Origin: Nitrososphaera sp.
GTDB taxonomy: Archaea > Thermoproteota > Nitrososphaeria > Nitrososphaerales > Nitrososphaeraceae
DNA length: 35,985 nt
Assembly (NCBI GenBank): GCA_025450475.1
Contig: JANWHJ010000020.1
Location: forward strand, 1 to 35,985
Reading direction: 5' to 3'
Shown here: positions 20,497 to 28,715 of the stretch, in pieces
How positions within the stretch are numbered: position 1 is the first letter of the stretch
Layout: every line of letters begins with the position of its first letter
Notes under the pieces: generated by a model
Database searches by the model: none
Told to the model about the DNA's origin: nothing
Seen by the model: only the letters and a program-made list of their open reading frames with translations
Program-made: the position numbers and the translations under genes

Positions 20497-20892
20497 GATG
20501 ATTCGTGGCGGTGAACTCTGCTAGCGCCCACCACTTACCATATCGTTGTTAGGTGTGTCAGGAACTATTCAGCAAGATTGCATCAAACACTATGTCGGAC
20601 GGGTTGACCAAATGCAAATTCTGAATGAAATAAAGAGGGGTGGGTAACATGTTCGGCAGCAGTCTAATCTCTGATCCGGCAAGTCTGCACGCTTATCATT
20701 CTTGGAGCCACATTCAGCCAATCCGGCGACGCGTAGCGACATCCTACGCTGTCGGTCAGCTGCTCAAACTTGCTTTCAGAAGGCTCAAGTCGGTAGGAAG
20801 CACTCCAAGCTTGCCCTCTTTAATGCTGTTTGACTCTGTTGATAGGGACTGGCAAAGTTTATTCCCCCATTCACATGTAGTATAGCAAGCAT
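20497..20892. other. Stretch without a supported gene
   Basis: An 81-codon plus-strand frame at 20640 has no recognisable domain, an odd composition (many Ser, Pro, His) and no clear promoter, so it is not called. The area may contain more remnant DNA of the broken regulator locus. Nothing else is seen. Confidence 0.45.
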
Positions 20893-21753
20893 TTGCCGTC
20901 GACAATCACGGTCACTCCAAAGATGATCAGGCAGCTCATGCCGCCACGCTCATCTCTGTCAAGAAAAGGCGACAACGGGATAGTTCTGATAGCCGGCGGT
21001 AGCAGGTTCTACCATGGCGCGCCGGTGCTTGCGTCTATTGCAGCGCTCCGCTCAGGAGCCGACATTGTCTATACCGCAGTCCCGCGCTCGATAGTCACGG
21101 CCGTCAGGTCATTTTCCCCCACGATAATTGCCCTTCCGCTACCGGACGACAAGCTGACGGTGGGCTCTGCGAACAGGCTTGTTGCCATGATGCCAAAGCG
21201 CGCGGACGCCGCCGCGATAGGCATGGGGATGAGCATAGAGCAGGAAGCAATAGTGGCACTCGTCAAGAAAATGAAGGAGACCCGTACAAAGATCCTTCTT
21301 GACGCTTCGGCCCTCATCCCGCAGGTGCTTGGAGAGCTTTCAAACACCGGCAGCATCGTCACGCCTCACGCCGGCGAGTACAGGAGGCTTTTTGGAGTCG
21401 ACCCCGGGACGACAAAAGAAGATATGGTGTCAAGCGTGCGCAAGGCTGCAAAGGAGCACGGGATCACAATAGGGCTTAAGGGGTGGATCAACATCGTTTC
21501 AGACGGCGATCAGACTGCAACAATAAAGAGGTCGACGGCGGCAATGACGGTGGGAGGGACGGGCGACGTGCTGTCGGGGCTTGCCGCCGGACTGCTCGCC
21601 AGAATGAAGCCCTTTGACGCGGCGTTTGCCGCAGTCTACATCAATGGCGTTGCAGGCAGCCTTGCGTTCAAGCGCGCGGGTTTGCACATGATTGCCACGG
21701 ACCTTCTTGATGGCCTGCCTGCCGCAATGAAGCCGTTTGACAGAGTCAAGTAG
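20893..21753 (+). CDS. nnrD: ADP/ATP-dependent NAD(P)HX dehydratase
   Basis: Repairs NADH/NADPH that has become hydrated, returning NAD(P)H at the cost of a nucleotide. The 286-residue protein has the ribokinase-like fold of the YjeF C-terminal domain. KGDNGIVLIAGGSRFYHGAP is the first signature, IVTPHAGEYRRLFG the second, and TVGGTGDVLSGLAAGLLARM the third, containing the catalytic GTGD anion hole and Asp. The YjeF N-terminal epimerase domain is absent, so epimerisation needs a separate gene. TTG 20893 is the start used, a few residues before the first conserved helix. The gene is monocistronic or begins a series with the SDR and tRNA-binding genes. Confidence 0.92.
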   Translation: MPSTITVTPKMIRQLMPPRSSLSRKGDNGIVLIAGGSRFYHGAPVLASIAALRSGADIVYTAVPRSIVTAVRSFSPTIIALPLPDDKLTVGSANRLVAMMPKRADAAAIGMGMSIEQEAIVALVKKMKETRTKILLDASALIPQVLGELSNTGSIVTPHAGEYRRLFGVDPGTTKEDMVSSVRKAAKEHGITIGLKGWINIVSDGDQTATIKRSTAAMTVGGTGDVLSGLAAGLLARMKPFDAAFAAVYINGVAGSLAFKRAGLHMIATDLLDGLPAAMKPFDRVK

Positions 21754-21809
21754 GTCAGCTTCAAGTAGATCTCAACGTTTTTCTACCCACTTTTGTCAAG
21801 TTCAAGCTA

Positions 21810-22616
21810 TTGAAATCGGTAATTGTCACCGGCGCTTCAAGCGGCATAGGCAGGGCGACGACCATCAAACTTGCAAAATCCGGGTACAGGGTGTTTGGCC
21901 TTGCGCGAAGTTACGACAGGCTGCAAGAGCTGGCTGCAGAGCTCCCTGCAGAAAATTACATCGCGGTAGAGTTTGACATTACTCGTCCTGAGAGTTATGG
22001 CACGGCAGTGAGCGATATTGCTGCAAGGGGCGAAATATTCGGGCTCGTAAACAACGCCGGCTATGTCGAGCCCGGCGCGATCGAAGACATCAGCATGCCA
22101 GATTTGAGGGCCCAGTTTGAGACAAACTTTTTCGGACTCGTCGGGTTCACAAAGAAGGTTTTGCCACTAATTATGCAAAAGGGGCAGGGCAGGATTGTAA
22201 ACGTCAGCTCGATGGCCGGCATGGTTTCGCTCCCGCTGATAGGAGCGTACTGCGCCGCAAAGCATGCCTTAGAGGCGGTTTCTGACGCTCTCAGGATGGA
22301 GCTATGGAACACCGGCATAAAGGTGGTCAACATCAACCCCGGCGTCATTGAAACAAACATCCACACAGTCACACAGTCAAAGGCCGCGCTGCTAAGGAAT
22401 TCGAGATTCGCAAACGCCTACAGGAAATACCTTGAAGACGTTCCAAGGGGCCTGCCTGCAAGCGCCGTTGCCCGCGCTATAGTCAAAGCGATCGAGTCTC
22501 CAAATCCCAAGCCGCGGTACCTCATCGGCTCTGGCAGGGAAATGGCAGGCGTCAAGGTCAGGCCGTGCATCCCTGACCGGCTGTTCTACTCGCAGGTAGC
22601 TAAGAGGTTGACGTAA
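21810..22616 (+). CDS. Short-chain dehydrogenase/reductase
   Basis: A 268-residue classical SDR. The NAD(P)-binding glycine motif TGASSGIGRA is at residue 7, NNAG (NNAGYVEPG) at about 82, the catalytic Ser in NVSSMAGMV, and Tyr-x-x-x-Lys in AYCAAKHALEAVS. PGVIETNIH is the PG motif after the active site. An Arg soon after the glycine motif (GLARS) suggests NADP preference. The substrate cannot be deduced; oxidation or reduction of a hydroxy/keto group on a lipid, sugar or steroid-like molecule is usual. The TTG start places the first beta-strand immediately (MKSVIVTGA). Confidence 0.92.
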   Translation: MKSVIVTGASSGIGRATTIKLAKSGYRVFGLARSYDRLQELAAELPAENYIAVEFDITRPESYGTAVSDIAARGEIFGLVNNAGYVEPGAIEDISMPDLRAQFETNFFGLVGFTKKVLPLIMQKGQGRIVNVSSMAGMVSLPLIGAYCAAKHALEAVSDALRMELWNTGIKVVNINPGVIETNIHTVTQSKAALLRNSRFANAYRKYLEDVPRGLPASAVARAIVKAIESPNPKPRYLIGSGREMAGVKVRPCIPDRLFYSQVAKRLT

Positions 22617-22650
22617 CCAATTTTAATGACTCACAGATTCATTCACTGTT

Positions 22651-22998
22651 ATGAGCGAGCCGACGGCAGAGAAATTGATCACTTTTGAGGAATTTTCAAA
22701 GGTGGATCTGAAGATAGGCAAGGTGATCCACGCAGAAAGCATGCAGGGAATGAAAAAGGTCTTCAAGGCAAAAATCGACCTTGGCAACGAGCAGAGGGAG
22801 CTTGCCGTAGGAGGCGCCATGCACTACAAGCCCGAGGAATTCGTCGGCAGGACCGTCGTTGTCTGCACCAACCTGGAGCCAAAAAAGATTGGCAACTTGA
22901 TCTCAAGGGGCATGCTCTTGGCGGCTGACGGGCCGGAGGGCAAGCCTGTGTTCCTGACAATAACAGAAGACGCGCCGGTGGGAGCGCCGATACACTGA
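22651..22998 (+). CDS. tRNA-binding OB-fold protein (MetRS beta/CsaA-like)
   Basis: A 115-residue stand-alone tRNA-binding domain of the kind fused to, or partnered with, methionyl-tRNA synthetase. ITFEEFSKVDLKIGKVIHAE is the standard opening, followed by KIDLGNEQRELAVGGAMHYK and VGRTVVVCTNLEPKKIGNLI, then SRGMLLAADGPEG, the conserved strand-turn of the OB-fold. It probably binds the outer corner of tRNA and assists an aminoacyl-tRNA synthetase, or acts as a chaperone. It follows the SDR gene by 34 nt, so co-transcription is possible though the functions look unrelated. Confidence 0.9.
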   Translation: MSEPTAEKLITFEEFSKVDLKIGKVIHAESMQGMKKVFKAKIDLGNEQRELAVGGAMHYKPEEFVGRTVVVCTNLEPKKIGNLISRGMLLAADGPEGKPVFLTITEDAPVGAPIH

Positions 22999-23042
22999 CG
23001 TTTGGGTAAAATCATAGATATGAAAATCAGCATTTAACATGC

Positions 23043-23639
23043 TTGCACTCGGGGAGCCAGCCGGGAAAATTCTATACAATAGCTGCGTTAACAATGATAA
23101 TCGCTGGCTCTACCCTGCTGCTGTTTTTCGTAGCAGGCATCGTGAATTCGCGAACAATGCCCAAAGACAATCTTGAAGTTGGTCGCACAGATTTCTTGGT
23201 GCCTGCACCTAGTCATTGCATTGATCCAGTGTTTGAAATTGGATGGCCATCATCTAATAGCTTCATCCAGATCATATTGGCGATCTGCCTCGGCTGTTGG
23301 TGGAGCAAACGTTGGAATGATCACGAGGCTAGGCTAGCCTATGCCCGGTCCGAATTTCGACGGGTCTTTATTTTTCTGTATGTCTTCCAGAATGGACTCG
23401 TAATGCCTGTCAAGGGGTTTGGTGTCAATCGGCACGCCTTCCAGCTTCGCGAACGTCGAGATGATGGCCTTTGCCGCGAGGGGCTGCGGCACCGTCGTCT
23501 CGGCTATTTCGCCAAACAGCCCTATCGCGTCGATGCCTCTTTCTGCGGCAAGCCCCAGGATGAGGCCGTTGAACCACGTGATGCTTGTTATCTCGTTCCC
23601 AACGGTGTCGATGCCCGCCTTTGCCAGCACCTGCTTTAG
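23043..23639 (+). CDS. Doubtful membrane ORF, antisense to the PAC2 gene
   Basis: The first about 100 codons have two hydrophobic stretches (TIAALTMIIAGSTLLLFFVA and FIQIILAICLGCWW), which could be transmembrane helices. The second half lies entirely antisense to the well-supported PAC2 gene and is surely not coding. Either a short membrane gene lost its 3' end here or the frame is chance. No family recognised. Confidence 0.22.
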   Translation: MHSGSQPGKFYTIAALTMIIAGSTLLLFFVAGIVNSRTMPKDNLEVGRTDFLVPAPSHCIDPVFEIGWPSSNSFIQIILAICLGCWWSKRWNDHEARLAYARSEFRRVFIFLYVFQNGLVMPVKGFGVNRHAFQLRERRDDGLCREGLRHRRLGYFAKQPYRVDASFCGKPQDEAVEPRDACYLVPNGVDARLCQHLL

Positions 23640-24053
23640 CTCTTGCCTGTTCACCACTCCGCATACTCTTGGCGCCCCGGTTACCTGCTCGCGCAGGTAA
23701 CCGCCTGCGCCGTACAGCCTCGTCGCCTTGCCTATAGACTGGACGTAGTCAAGGAGCATTTTGCACAGCCTGTTGAGCTCGCCGGGGTCCTGAGGCTGCG
23801 ACTCGCCGGTGAACACCAACAGCTTGTGGTCAATGTTGTAGGATATCTTGTAAACGTCGCTTGCGCTTTTCACCACGCCGTCAGAGTGCGAGACCCACGG
23901 TTTGTCGCTTGAAGTTATCTCCGCCACCTGCTCTGCCTTTAGCTGCTGGGACAAGAATGACGAAACTAGGCCACCCACCCTGCCCATGTCAGGCAGCGAA
24001 GCAAAGACCGTGAACTCGTTTGCCTTGATGTCCTTTATCTTGTTGATTATCAT
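23334..24053 (-). CDS. PAC2-family protein (proteasome assembly chaperone-like)
   Basis: A 239-residue protein of the archaeal PAC2 family, related to eukaryotic proteasome assembly chaperone 2. ASLPDMGRVGGLVSSFLSQQ opens it (family: Gly-x-x-Gly-x-Val-Gly...). LLVFTGESQPQDPGELNRLC is the central strand-loop; TRLYGAGGYLREQ, and NGLILGLAAERGIDAIGLFG with ETTVPQPLAAKAI follow, all typical. Biochemical role in archaea is not established. ATG 24053 overlaps the dehydrogenase stop as ATGA, so it is the second gene of a coupled pair. The acidic, Lys-rich end (EDIQKNKDPSKFGPGIG) is common in thaumarchaeal members. Confidence 0.88.
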   Translation of the reverse strand: MIINKIKDIKANEFTVFASLPDMGRVGGLVSSFLSQQLKAEQVAEITSSDKPWVSHSDGVVKSASDVYKISYNIDHKLLVFTGESQPQDPGELNRLCKMLLDYVQSIGKATRLYGAGGYLREQVTGAPRVCGVVNRQELKQVLAKAGIDTVGNEITSITWFNGLILGLAAERGIDAIGLFGEIAETTVPQPLAAKAIISTFAKLEGVPIDTKPLDRHYESILEDIQKNKDPSKFGPGIG

Positions 24054-24925
24054 TTTTCCATCCCGTTTATTTTTGCTAAGAACGCGCAGATCGAAGTATA
24101 ATCCTGGTCAGAAAAACCGCTGTTGCTTGCAGCCCGAAAGATCTGTTGCGCAAGCGCGGTCTGGGGCAAAGTGATGCCGGCGACCTGCGCGGTCCCCGTG
24201 GCAAGGTCAAGGTCTTTTAGCATGTTCTTGAGGTGGAATGACGACGTAAAGTCGTTCTTTACCATTTTCGGTCCTTTCTTTTCCGACAGGCCTGTCTTAA
24301 AATAAGTCGAATTGAGCATCTGGATGAATATCGACGGATCTATGCCACAGCCTCTGGCAAGCGTTATACCTTCCGACACGGCGCTTGCGACAAGCGCGAT
24401 GTTCAGGTTGAGCGCCAGCTTTATCACGTTTGCAGAGCCGTCCCTTTCGCCGACGTAAAAAGTCCTGCCCAGCTTTTCGATAACCTGCCTTGCTTTTTCA
24501 AACGCCTGCCTGCTGCCTGCTACCATTGGCACGAGCTCGCCCACCTCGGCTGCAGCCGGCCCTCCCATCACGGGCATGCCGAGCATCTCTATGCCTACGC
24601 TGCGCAATTCCTGCGCGCAGTGCTCGGACTGTGACGGCGAGATCGTACTTGCATCCACCACTACCAGCCTGCGGTTAGCCGATTCAACGATGCCGCCCTT
24701 GCCCAGAAGCACTTCCTTGACGGCTTCAAAGTCGGTGACGATGGTTATGACAAGGTCGCAACTTTCGGCAAGCTCTTTCGGGCTAGAAACAATAGTGGCG
24801 CTTTTTGAAAACCGCTCTGCCTTCGCGCTGGAGCGGTTGTACACCGACACGGTGTGCTCTGTATTGACAAGCCGGGTTGCAATCCCAGATCCCATAAGGC
24901 CGAGGCCTGCCACGCCCACTTTCAT
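24050..24925 (-). CDS. NAD(P)-dependent beta-hydroxyacid dehydrogenase
   Basis: A 291-residue member of the 3-hydroxyisobutyrate dehydrogenase family (related to glyoxylate/succinic semialdehyde reductases). VGVAGLGLMGSGIATRL is the GxGxxG dinucleotide site. VVDASTISPSQS is the conserved substrate loop, MPVMGGPAAAEVGELVPMVA matches DAPVSGGxxGAxxGxLxxMxxG, and NVIKLALNLNIALVASAVSE carries the catalytic Lys of the K-x-x-x-N helix. NRSSAK after the second strand favours NADPH. Either oxidation of a beta-hydroxyacid or reduction of a semialdehyde is possible. It is the first gene of a coupled pair with the PAC2 gene. Confidence 0.92.
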   Translation of the reverse strand: MKVGVAGLGLMGSGIATRLVNTEHTVSVYNRSSAKAERFSKSATIVSSPKELAESCDLVITIVTDFEAVKEVLLGKGGIVESANRRLVVVDASTISPSQSEHCAQELRSVGIEMLGMPVMGGPAAAEVGELVPMVAGSRQAFEKARQVIEKLGRTFYVGERDGSANVIKLALNLNIALVASAVSEGITLARGCGIDPSIFIQMLNSTYFKTGLSEKKGPKMVKNDFTSSFHLKNMLKDLDLATGTAQVAGITLPQTALAQQIFRAASNSGFSDQDYTSICAFLAKINGMEK

Positions 24926-25030
24926 AAGTGCTCCTGCACACCCGCGACAATATGAAACTATACTTTTGCAGGCACCCCCTTCCCTGCCGGTGCCGCCTGC
25001 TTTATAGACATGCTATAGTCATGCGTCATC

Positions 25031-25972
25031 ATGTCAGGTCTGTGGTACAACGGCGCGGCGACGCTTGAAGAAAAAAAGAGCAAGTCGATAATCCACCCCT
25101 TCGCCGTAAAGAGCTACAACGGCCTTACGATAAACCCTTACCAGGGATGCGGCCACCGGTGCGCGTACTGCTACGCTACGTACGAATGGTCGCCTGAGTT
25201 TTACGACAAGATTTACGCCAAGAGCAACGCGCCTGAAGTGCTGGACGGGCAGCTTGCGGCATGGAAGTCAAACACGATCGACCCCGTAATGGTGGCCTCT
25301 GCGACCGACGCCTACCAACCGGCGGAGCTCCGCTACGGGCTGACCAGAAAGTGCGTGCAGGTTTTGCAGAAATACAACGTACCGTACTATGTGTTCACGA
25401 AGTCCGCGATAATCGAGCACGACCTGGAACTCCACAGACAATACCGCCACAACTGTTTTATCGTGTGGTCGGTTACCACATGCAATGAAAAGATACGCAG
25501 GGTAGTCGAGCCGGGGACGCCGCCTGCAAGCAAGATATTTGAAACGATTAAGAAGTTCATCGACGCCGGGGTTTGTTGCGGAGTCAACGTTGATCCGATA
25601 ATGCCGCTCGTGACAGACACCGACGAGGAACTTGACGCAGTGGTAAAGAGCTGCAAACTGGCGGGTCTGCAGCATGTGATTGGCGCGATGCTGCGGCTGC
25701 GGACAGACATATGGGAGCGGATGAAGCTCGCCCTGCGTATGCTCGAAATCCCTGGCGGCGTTGAAAAGTACAAGCAGATTTACAACTTTGGAGAGCCACT
25801 GGACGCCAAGTATGTCGCGGCCGACGAAAAATATTCCGATAAGGTCATCGACGACCTAGAGCGCAGGATCAAGAGCTGCGGGATGTCATGTGACTTTCCA
25901 GACTATATGGGTTCTAGGAGGATGGACAGATCGCACCTTGGGCAGACTACACTTCAAAATTTTCTAATGTAG
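25031..25972 (+). CDS. SPL-family radical SAM protein
   Basis: A 313-residue radical SAM enzyme of the SplB-like group (COG1533). TINPYQGCGHRCAYCYATYE holds the cluster motif C-x3-C-x2-C. VASATDAYQPAE is the conserved region after the cluster, YYVFTKSAIIEHDLELHRQY follows, and FIVWSVTTCNEKIRRVVEPG carries the SAM-ribose acids. True spore photoproduct lyases need an extra C-terminal catalytic Cys; CGMSCDFPDYM has cysteines but the match is not clear, so DNA photoproduct repair is only a possibility. A TATA-like CTTTATAG precedes the ATG. Single-gene transcription is likely. Confidence 0.88.
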   Translation: MSGLWYNGAATLEEKKSKSIIHPFAVKSYNGLTINPYQGCGHRCAYCYATYEWSPEFYDKIYAKSNAPEVLDGQLAAWKSNTIDPVMVASATDAYQPAELRYGLTRKCVQVLQKYNVPYYVFTKSAIIEHDLELHRQYRHNCFIVWSVTTCNEKIRRVVEPGTPPASKIFETIKKFIDAGVCCGVNVDPIMPLVTDTDEELDAVVKSCKLAGLQHVIGAMLRLRTDIWERMKLALRMLEIPGGVEKYKQIYNFGEPLDAKYVAADEKYSDKVIDDLERRIKSCGMSCDFPDYMGSRRMDRSHLGQTTLQNFLM

Positions 25973-26032
25973 GCTAGCGATGCGCCCGTTCGATCATGCG
26001 TATGTTCATTTTCGCCTGTAGCCTGCAGAAAA

Positions 26033-26200
26033 TATCGCTTCACATTCACAGTGCCCGTCGATCCATTCTCAGGCACAGGCACTACCGGCATAGTTGCGAG
26101 GGGGACTGGTAATTCTTCAGTCTCCGTGAAGATAGCCGACATATTGCAATTGATGGTCGCACATACTGACAAGAATTTAGAGCGTTTCAGAAATACTATT
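26033..26200 (+). pseudogene. Remnant of a DNA methyltransferase C-terminus
   Basis: About 50 codons read VPVDPFSGTGTTGIVARGTG then NSSVSVKIADILQL and HTDKNLERF. DPFSGTGTTG is the SAM-binding motif I of beta-class N4/N6 DNA methyltransferases, and the following Ile-Val-Ala-x-x-x-Gly and acidic strand keep the normal order (family: GIVAKxLGRxxIGIExxxxY). No catalytic (D/N/S)PPY motif or target domain is in the flanking DNA. The frame continues past the family end into unrelated sequence. A decayed restriction-modification gene is the simplest reading. Confidence 0.65.
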
Positions 26201-26285
26201 GCTATTCTACTTTTGTTAGGATTGTTTACAAAAGGTTATTTTCGATATATAAAATATATTGAAATTCTTGCAACCGCTAGAACCA

Positions 26286-26292
26286 TTTATAG
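26286..26292 (+). promoter_or_regulatory. TATA box of the Nudix gene
   Basis: TTTATAG lies 22-28 nt before the ATG at 26314, suggesting a leaderless transcript. Confidence 0.5.
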
Positions 26293-26313
26293 CGCGTCCA
26301 TGCTCATCAGGAC

Positions 26314-26760
26314 ATGCAATACCGCAACCCCGCCCCTACCGTCGACGTCTTACTGCAACGCGATTCCAAGGTCCTGATGATAAGGCGCAAAAAGGACCCG
26401 TTCAAGGGCCAATTCGCCCTGCCCGGCGGCTTTGTCAACGAAGGAGAGACTATAGAGGAAGCGATGAAGCGGGAAGCCATGGAGGAGACTTCGCTTGAAG
26501 TCGAGCCGATCGACATCCTCGGTGTATATTCAGACCCAAAGCGCGACCCCCGCAAGCACATCCTGTCGATAGTCTTTGTAGGGATAATCGTAGGGGGCTC
26601 TGACAAGGCAGGGGACGATGCTGCAATCCTTGAGTGGGTCGATCTTGAGGGCATTGAAAAGCAGCAGATCGCGTTTGACCACATCACGATACTCCGCGAC
26701 TACAAAAAGTGGAAGGTTTTAGGCGGGACGTTCTGGTCCACCAAAAGAAGAAATGAATAA
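26314..26760 (+). CDS. Nudix hydrolase
   Basis: A 148-residue pyrophosphohydrolase. The Nudix box GFVNEGETIEEAMKREAMEE spans residues 39-58 (G39, E45, R53, E54, E57, E58 of G-x5-E-x7-REUxEExGU), with the usual final Gly changed to Ser60. RRKKDPFKGQFALPGGFVNE before the box resembles ADP-ribose pyrophosphatase-type members. Likely substrates are ADP-ribose or oxidised nucleotides, not determined. Its last 8 nt overlap the next gene (ATGAATAA), so the two are translationally coupled. Confidence 0.94.
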   Translation: MQYRNPAPTVDVLLQRDSKVLMIRRKKDPFKGQFALPGGFVNEGETIEEAMKREAMEETSLEVEPIDILGVYSDPKRDPRKHILSIVFVGIIVGGSDKAGDDAAILEWVDLEGIEKQQIAFDHITILRDYKKWKVLGGTFWSTKRRNE

Positions 26761-27214
26761 AACCCCTGTACTCCAAATGGATGGCAGGTTGCGCGCCGAG
26801 AAGGACATCAGGCTCAGGATAGACCTGTTGGAGGGCCAGTCAAGCTCTATCGCCAAGATGCTCGCAAAGGCCCTCCGCGACCACAACGAAGCCGCGTTCA
26901 AAGAATACGCGGAGCGCCTAGCGGCAAACCGCGGCAGGGTTGAGGAGCTGCTATGGGTTATTGACGGAAGAGTCGGCCAAAGCGTCCTTGACCTGCTGGT
27001 CGCAGACAAGAACAGCAACCTATCGGTCAAGCAGGCCTTGGAAAAGCTCAAAGCGGGCGAGCTGAAAATGGACGATCTGTTGCCCGAAGCCCAGGCGATG
27101 GTGAGAAAAGGTGCACGAGATGAAAAACGCGCACAACGGCTGAATTGCAGCTACTTAGCTTGTACTAACAGCGGACAAGATTTTAGCCAGCAGTTTAGGC
27201 ACAAAAACACATAA
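26753..27214 (+). CDS. Helical protein of unknown function coupled to Nudix
   Basis: 153 residues, almost all predicted helix. LRIDLLEGQSSSIAKMLAKA, then DHNEAAFKEYAERLAANRGR, VEELLWVIDGRVGQSVLDLL and LEKLKAGELKMDDLLPEAQA give a four-helix-bundle-like pattern. No family recognised. The last about 30 residues (RLNCSYLACTNSGQDFSQQF) differ in composition and cover the TTAGCTTGTAC repeat. A frameshift near the 3' end is possible. It is co-translated with the Nudix enzyme by an 8-nt overlap. Confidence 0.7.
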   Translation: MNKTPVLQMDGRLRAEKDIRLRIDLLEGQSSSIAKMLAKALRDHNEAAFKEYAERLAANRGRVEELLWVIDGRVGQSVLDLLVADKNSNLSVKQALEKLKAGELKMDDLLPEAQAMVRKGARDEKRAQRLNCSYLACTNSGQDFSQQFRHKNT

Positions 27215-27227
27215 TTAGCTTGTACAA
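27155..27227. promoter_or_regulatory. TTAGCTTGTAC direct repeat upstream of sufB
   Basis: Identical 11-mers at 27155-27165 and 27215-27225, 60 nt apart. The second extends to the palindrome TTGTACAA (27220-27227) and ends 32 nt before the sufB TATA box. A regulator sensing iron or redox state could bind here; only repetition and position support it. Confidence 0.45.
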
Positions 27228-27258
27228 ATTCGCTTAGGCTCGCCTGCTAAATGCAAAA

Positions 27259-27267
27259 TATATATAA
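27259..27267 (+). promoter_or_regulatory. TATA box of the suf operon
   Basis: TATATATAA, 25-33 nt before the ATG at 27292, is the strongest TATA box in the window and fits a leaderless sufB transcript. Confidence 0.65.
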
Positions 27268-27291
27268 AACATAACAGCGTTATAGGAACGT

Positions 27292-28692
27292 ATGACGGCA
27301 AAAGGTCTTAACATGGACTATAGCAAGTATGACTTTAAAGACTCTACAGAACTTTACGTTTACCTCAGCAAGAAGGGGCTCTCAAGAGGCACGGTCGAAG
27401 AGATCAGCAAGATGAAGGGCGAGCCGGACTGGATGAGGGATTTCAGGCTTAGATCATACGAGGTCTTTATGAGCAAGCCGATGCCAAACTGGGGAGGCGA
27501 CCTGAGCAAGATCGACTTCCAGAACATCTATTATTATGCCAAGGCGTCGGAAAAGACCAGCAAGAACTGGGACGACGTGCCCGAGTCTGTCAGGAACACT
27601 TTTGAAAAGCTCGGCATCCCTGAAGCGGAACGAAAGTTCCTTGCAGGAGTAGGCGCCCAGTACGAGTCTGAAACTGTTTATCATCATTTAAGGGAAGACC
27701 TGCAAAAGCAAGGTGTAATTTTCTCCGACACAGATACCGCGGTCAAGGAATACCCAGAGATCGTCAAGAAACACTTTGGTAAGGTCATCCCGCCAGAAGA
27801 CAACAAGTTTGCAGCGCTCAACAGCGCAGTATGGTCAGGCGGTTCATTCATTTACATTCCACCGGGAGTCAAGGTAGATCTTCCGTTGCAGGCATACTTT
27901 AGGATCAACGCTGAGAACATTGGCCAGTTTGAAAGGACACTCATTATTGCCGATGAGGGTGCCGAAGTTCACTACATAGAAGGATGCACTGCTCCAGTCT
28001 ACAGCACCGAGTCACTTCACTCTGCAGTAGTGGAATTGATAGCAAAGAAGGGTGCCAAGATACGATACACTACAATACAGAACTGGAGTAAAGATGTGTA
28101 CAACTTGGTAACAAAGAGGGCATACGCGTATGAAGGTGCGACTGTAGAGTGGATCGATGGAAACCTTGGAAGCAAATTAACAATGAAGTATCCTGGAGTG
28201 TACATGCTTGGCAAGGGCGCGCACGCAGAAATCGTGTCAGTGGCCTTTGCTGGAGCAGGAATGCACCAGGACGCAGGAGCAAAGGTTGTTCACCTTGCGC
28301 CAAACACCACTTCGAGGGTCACCAGCAAGTCGGTGAGCAAGGACTCTGGCAGGACGACCTACAGGGGTCTGCTGCACGTTGCAAAGGGCGCAACCGGGGT
28401 AAAGTCAAACGTCAGGTGTGACGCGTTGCTGCTGGACGAGCGCTCCAGGACCGACACCTATCCATACATCGAGGTCAACGAGGACGACGCTACGATCACA
28501 CACGAAGCGACGGTAGGAAAGATAGGCGAGGACCAGATATTCTACCTAATGAGCAGGGGTTACACGGAATCTGACGCGCTGTCGCTCATAGTCGGCGGAT
28601 TCATGGATCCGTTCACAAAAGAACTGCCAATGGAATATGCCGTAGAGCTGACCCGGCTCATCAAGATGGAAATGGAAGGCTCTGTCGGCTAG
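27292..28692 (+). CDS. sufB: SufB, Fe-S cluster scaffold subunit
   Basis: The 466-residue scaffold on which SufBCD builds 4Fe-4S clusters in the cytoplasm. AALNSAVWSGGSFIYIPPGV is the signature start of the beta-helix core. GAEVHYIEGCTAP, then VKSNVRCDALLLDERSRTDT with the conserved Cys used in cluster transfer, and THEATVGKIGEDQIFYLMSR are standard. IVGGFMDPFTKELPMEYAVE near the C-terminus is the SufC-docking region. ATG 27292 directly follows the TATA box; a second Met seven codons later is an alternative. It is the first gene of the operon sufB-sufD-Rieske-sufS-sufU-zinc ribbon. SufC, the ATPase partner, is not seen in the window. Confidence 0.98.
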   Translation: MTAKGLNMDYSKYDFKDSTELYVYLSKKGLSRGTVEEISKMKGEPDWMRDFRLRSYEVFMSKPMPNWGGDLSKIDFQNIYYYAKASEKTSKNWDDVPESVRNTFEKLGIPEAERKFLAGVGAQYESETVYHHLREDLQKQGVIFSDTDTAVKEYPEIVKKHFGKVIPPEDNKFAALNSAVWSGGSFIYIPPGVKVDLPLQAYFRINAENIGQFERTLIIADEGAEVHYIEGCTAPVYSTESLHSAVVELIAKKGAKIRYTTIQNWSKDVYNLVTKRAYAYEGATVEWIDGNLGSKLTMKYPGVYMLGKGAHAEIVSVAFAGAGMHQDAGAKVVHLAPNTTSRVTSKSVSKDSGRTTYRGLLHVAKGATGVKSNVRCDALLLDERSRTDTYPYIEVNEDDATITHEATVGKIGEDQIFYLMSRGYTESDALSLIVGGFMDPFTKELPMEYAVELTRLIKMEMEGSVG

Positions 28693-28715
28693 AAGATACT
28701 GCAGGTGATCCTATA

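Noticed and set aside
20640..20885. 81-codon plus-strand ORF
   Set aside because: No domain, unusual composition and no promoter; probably non-coding.
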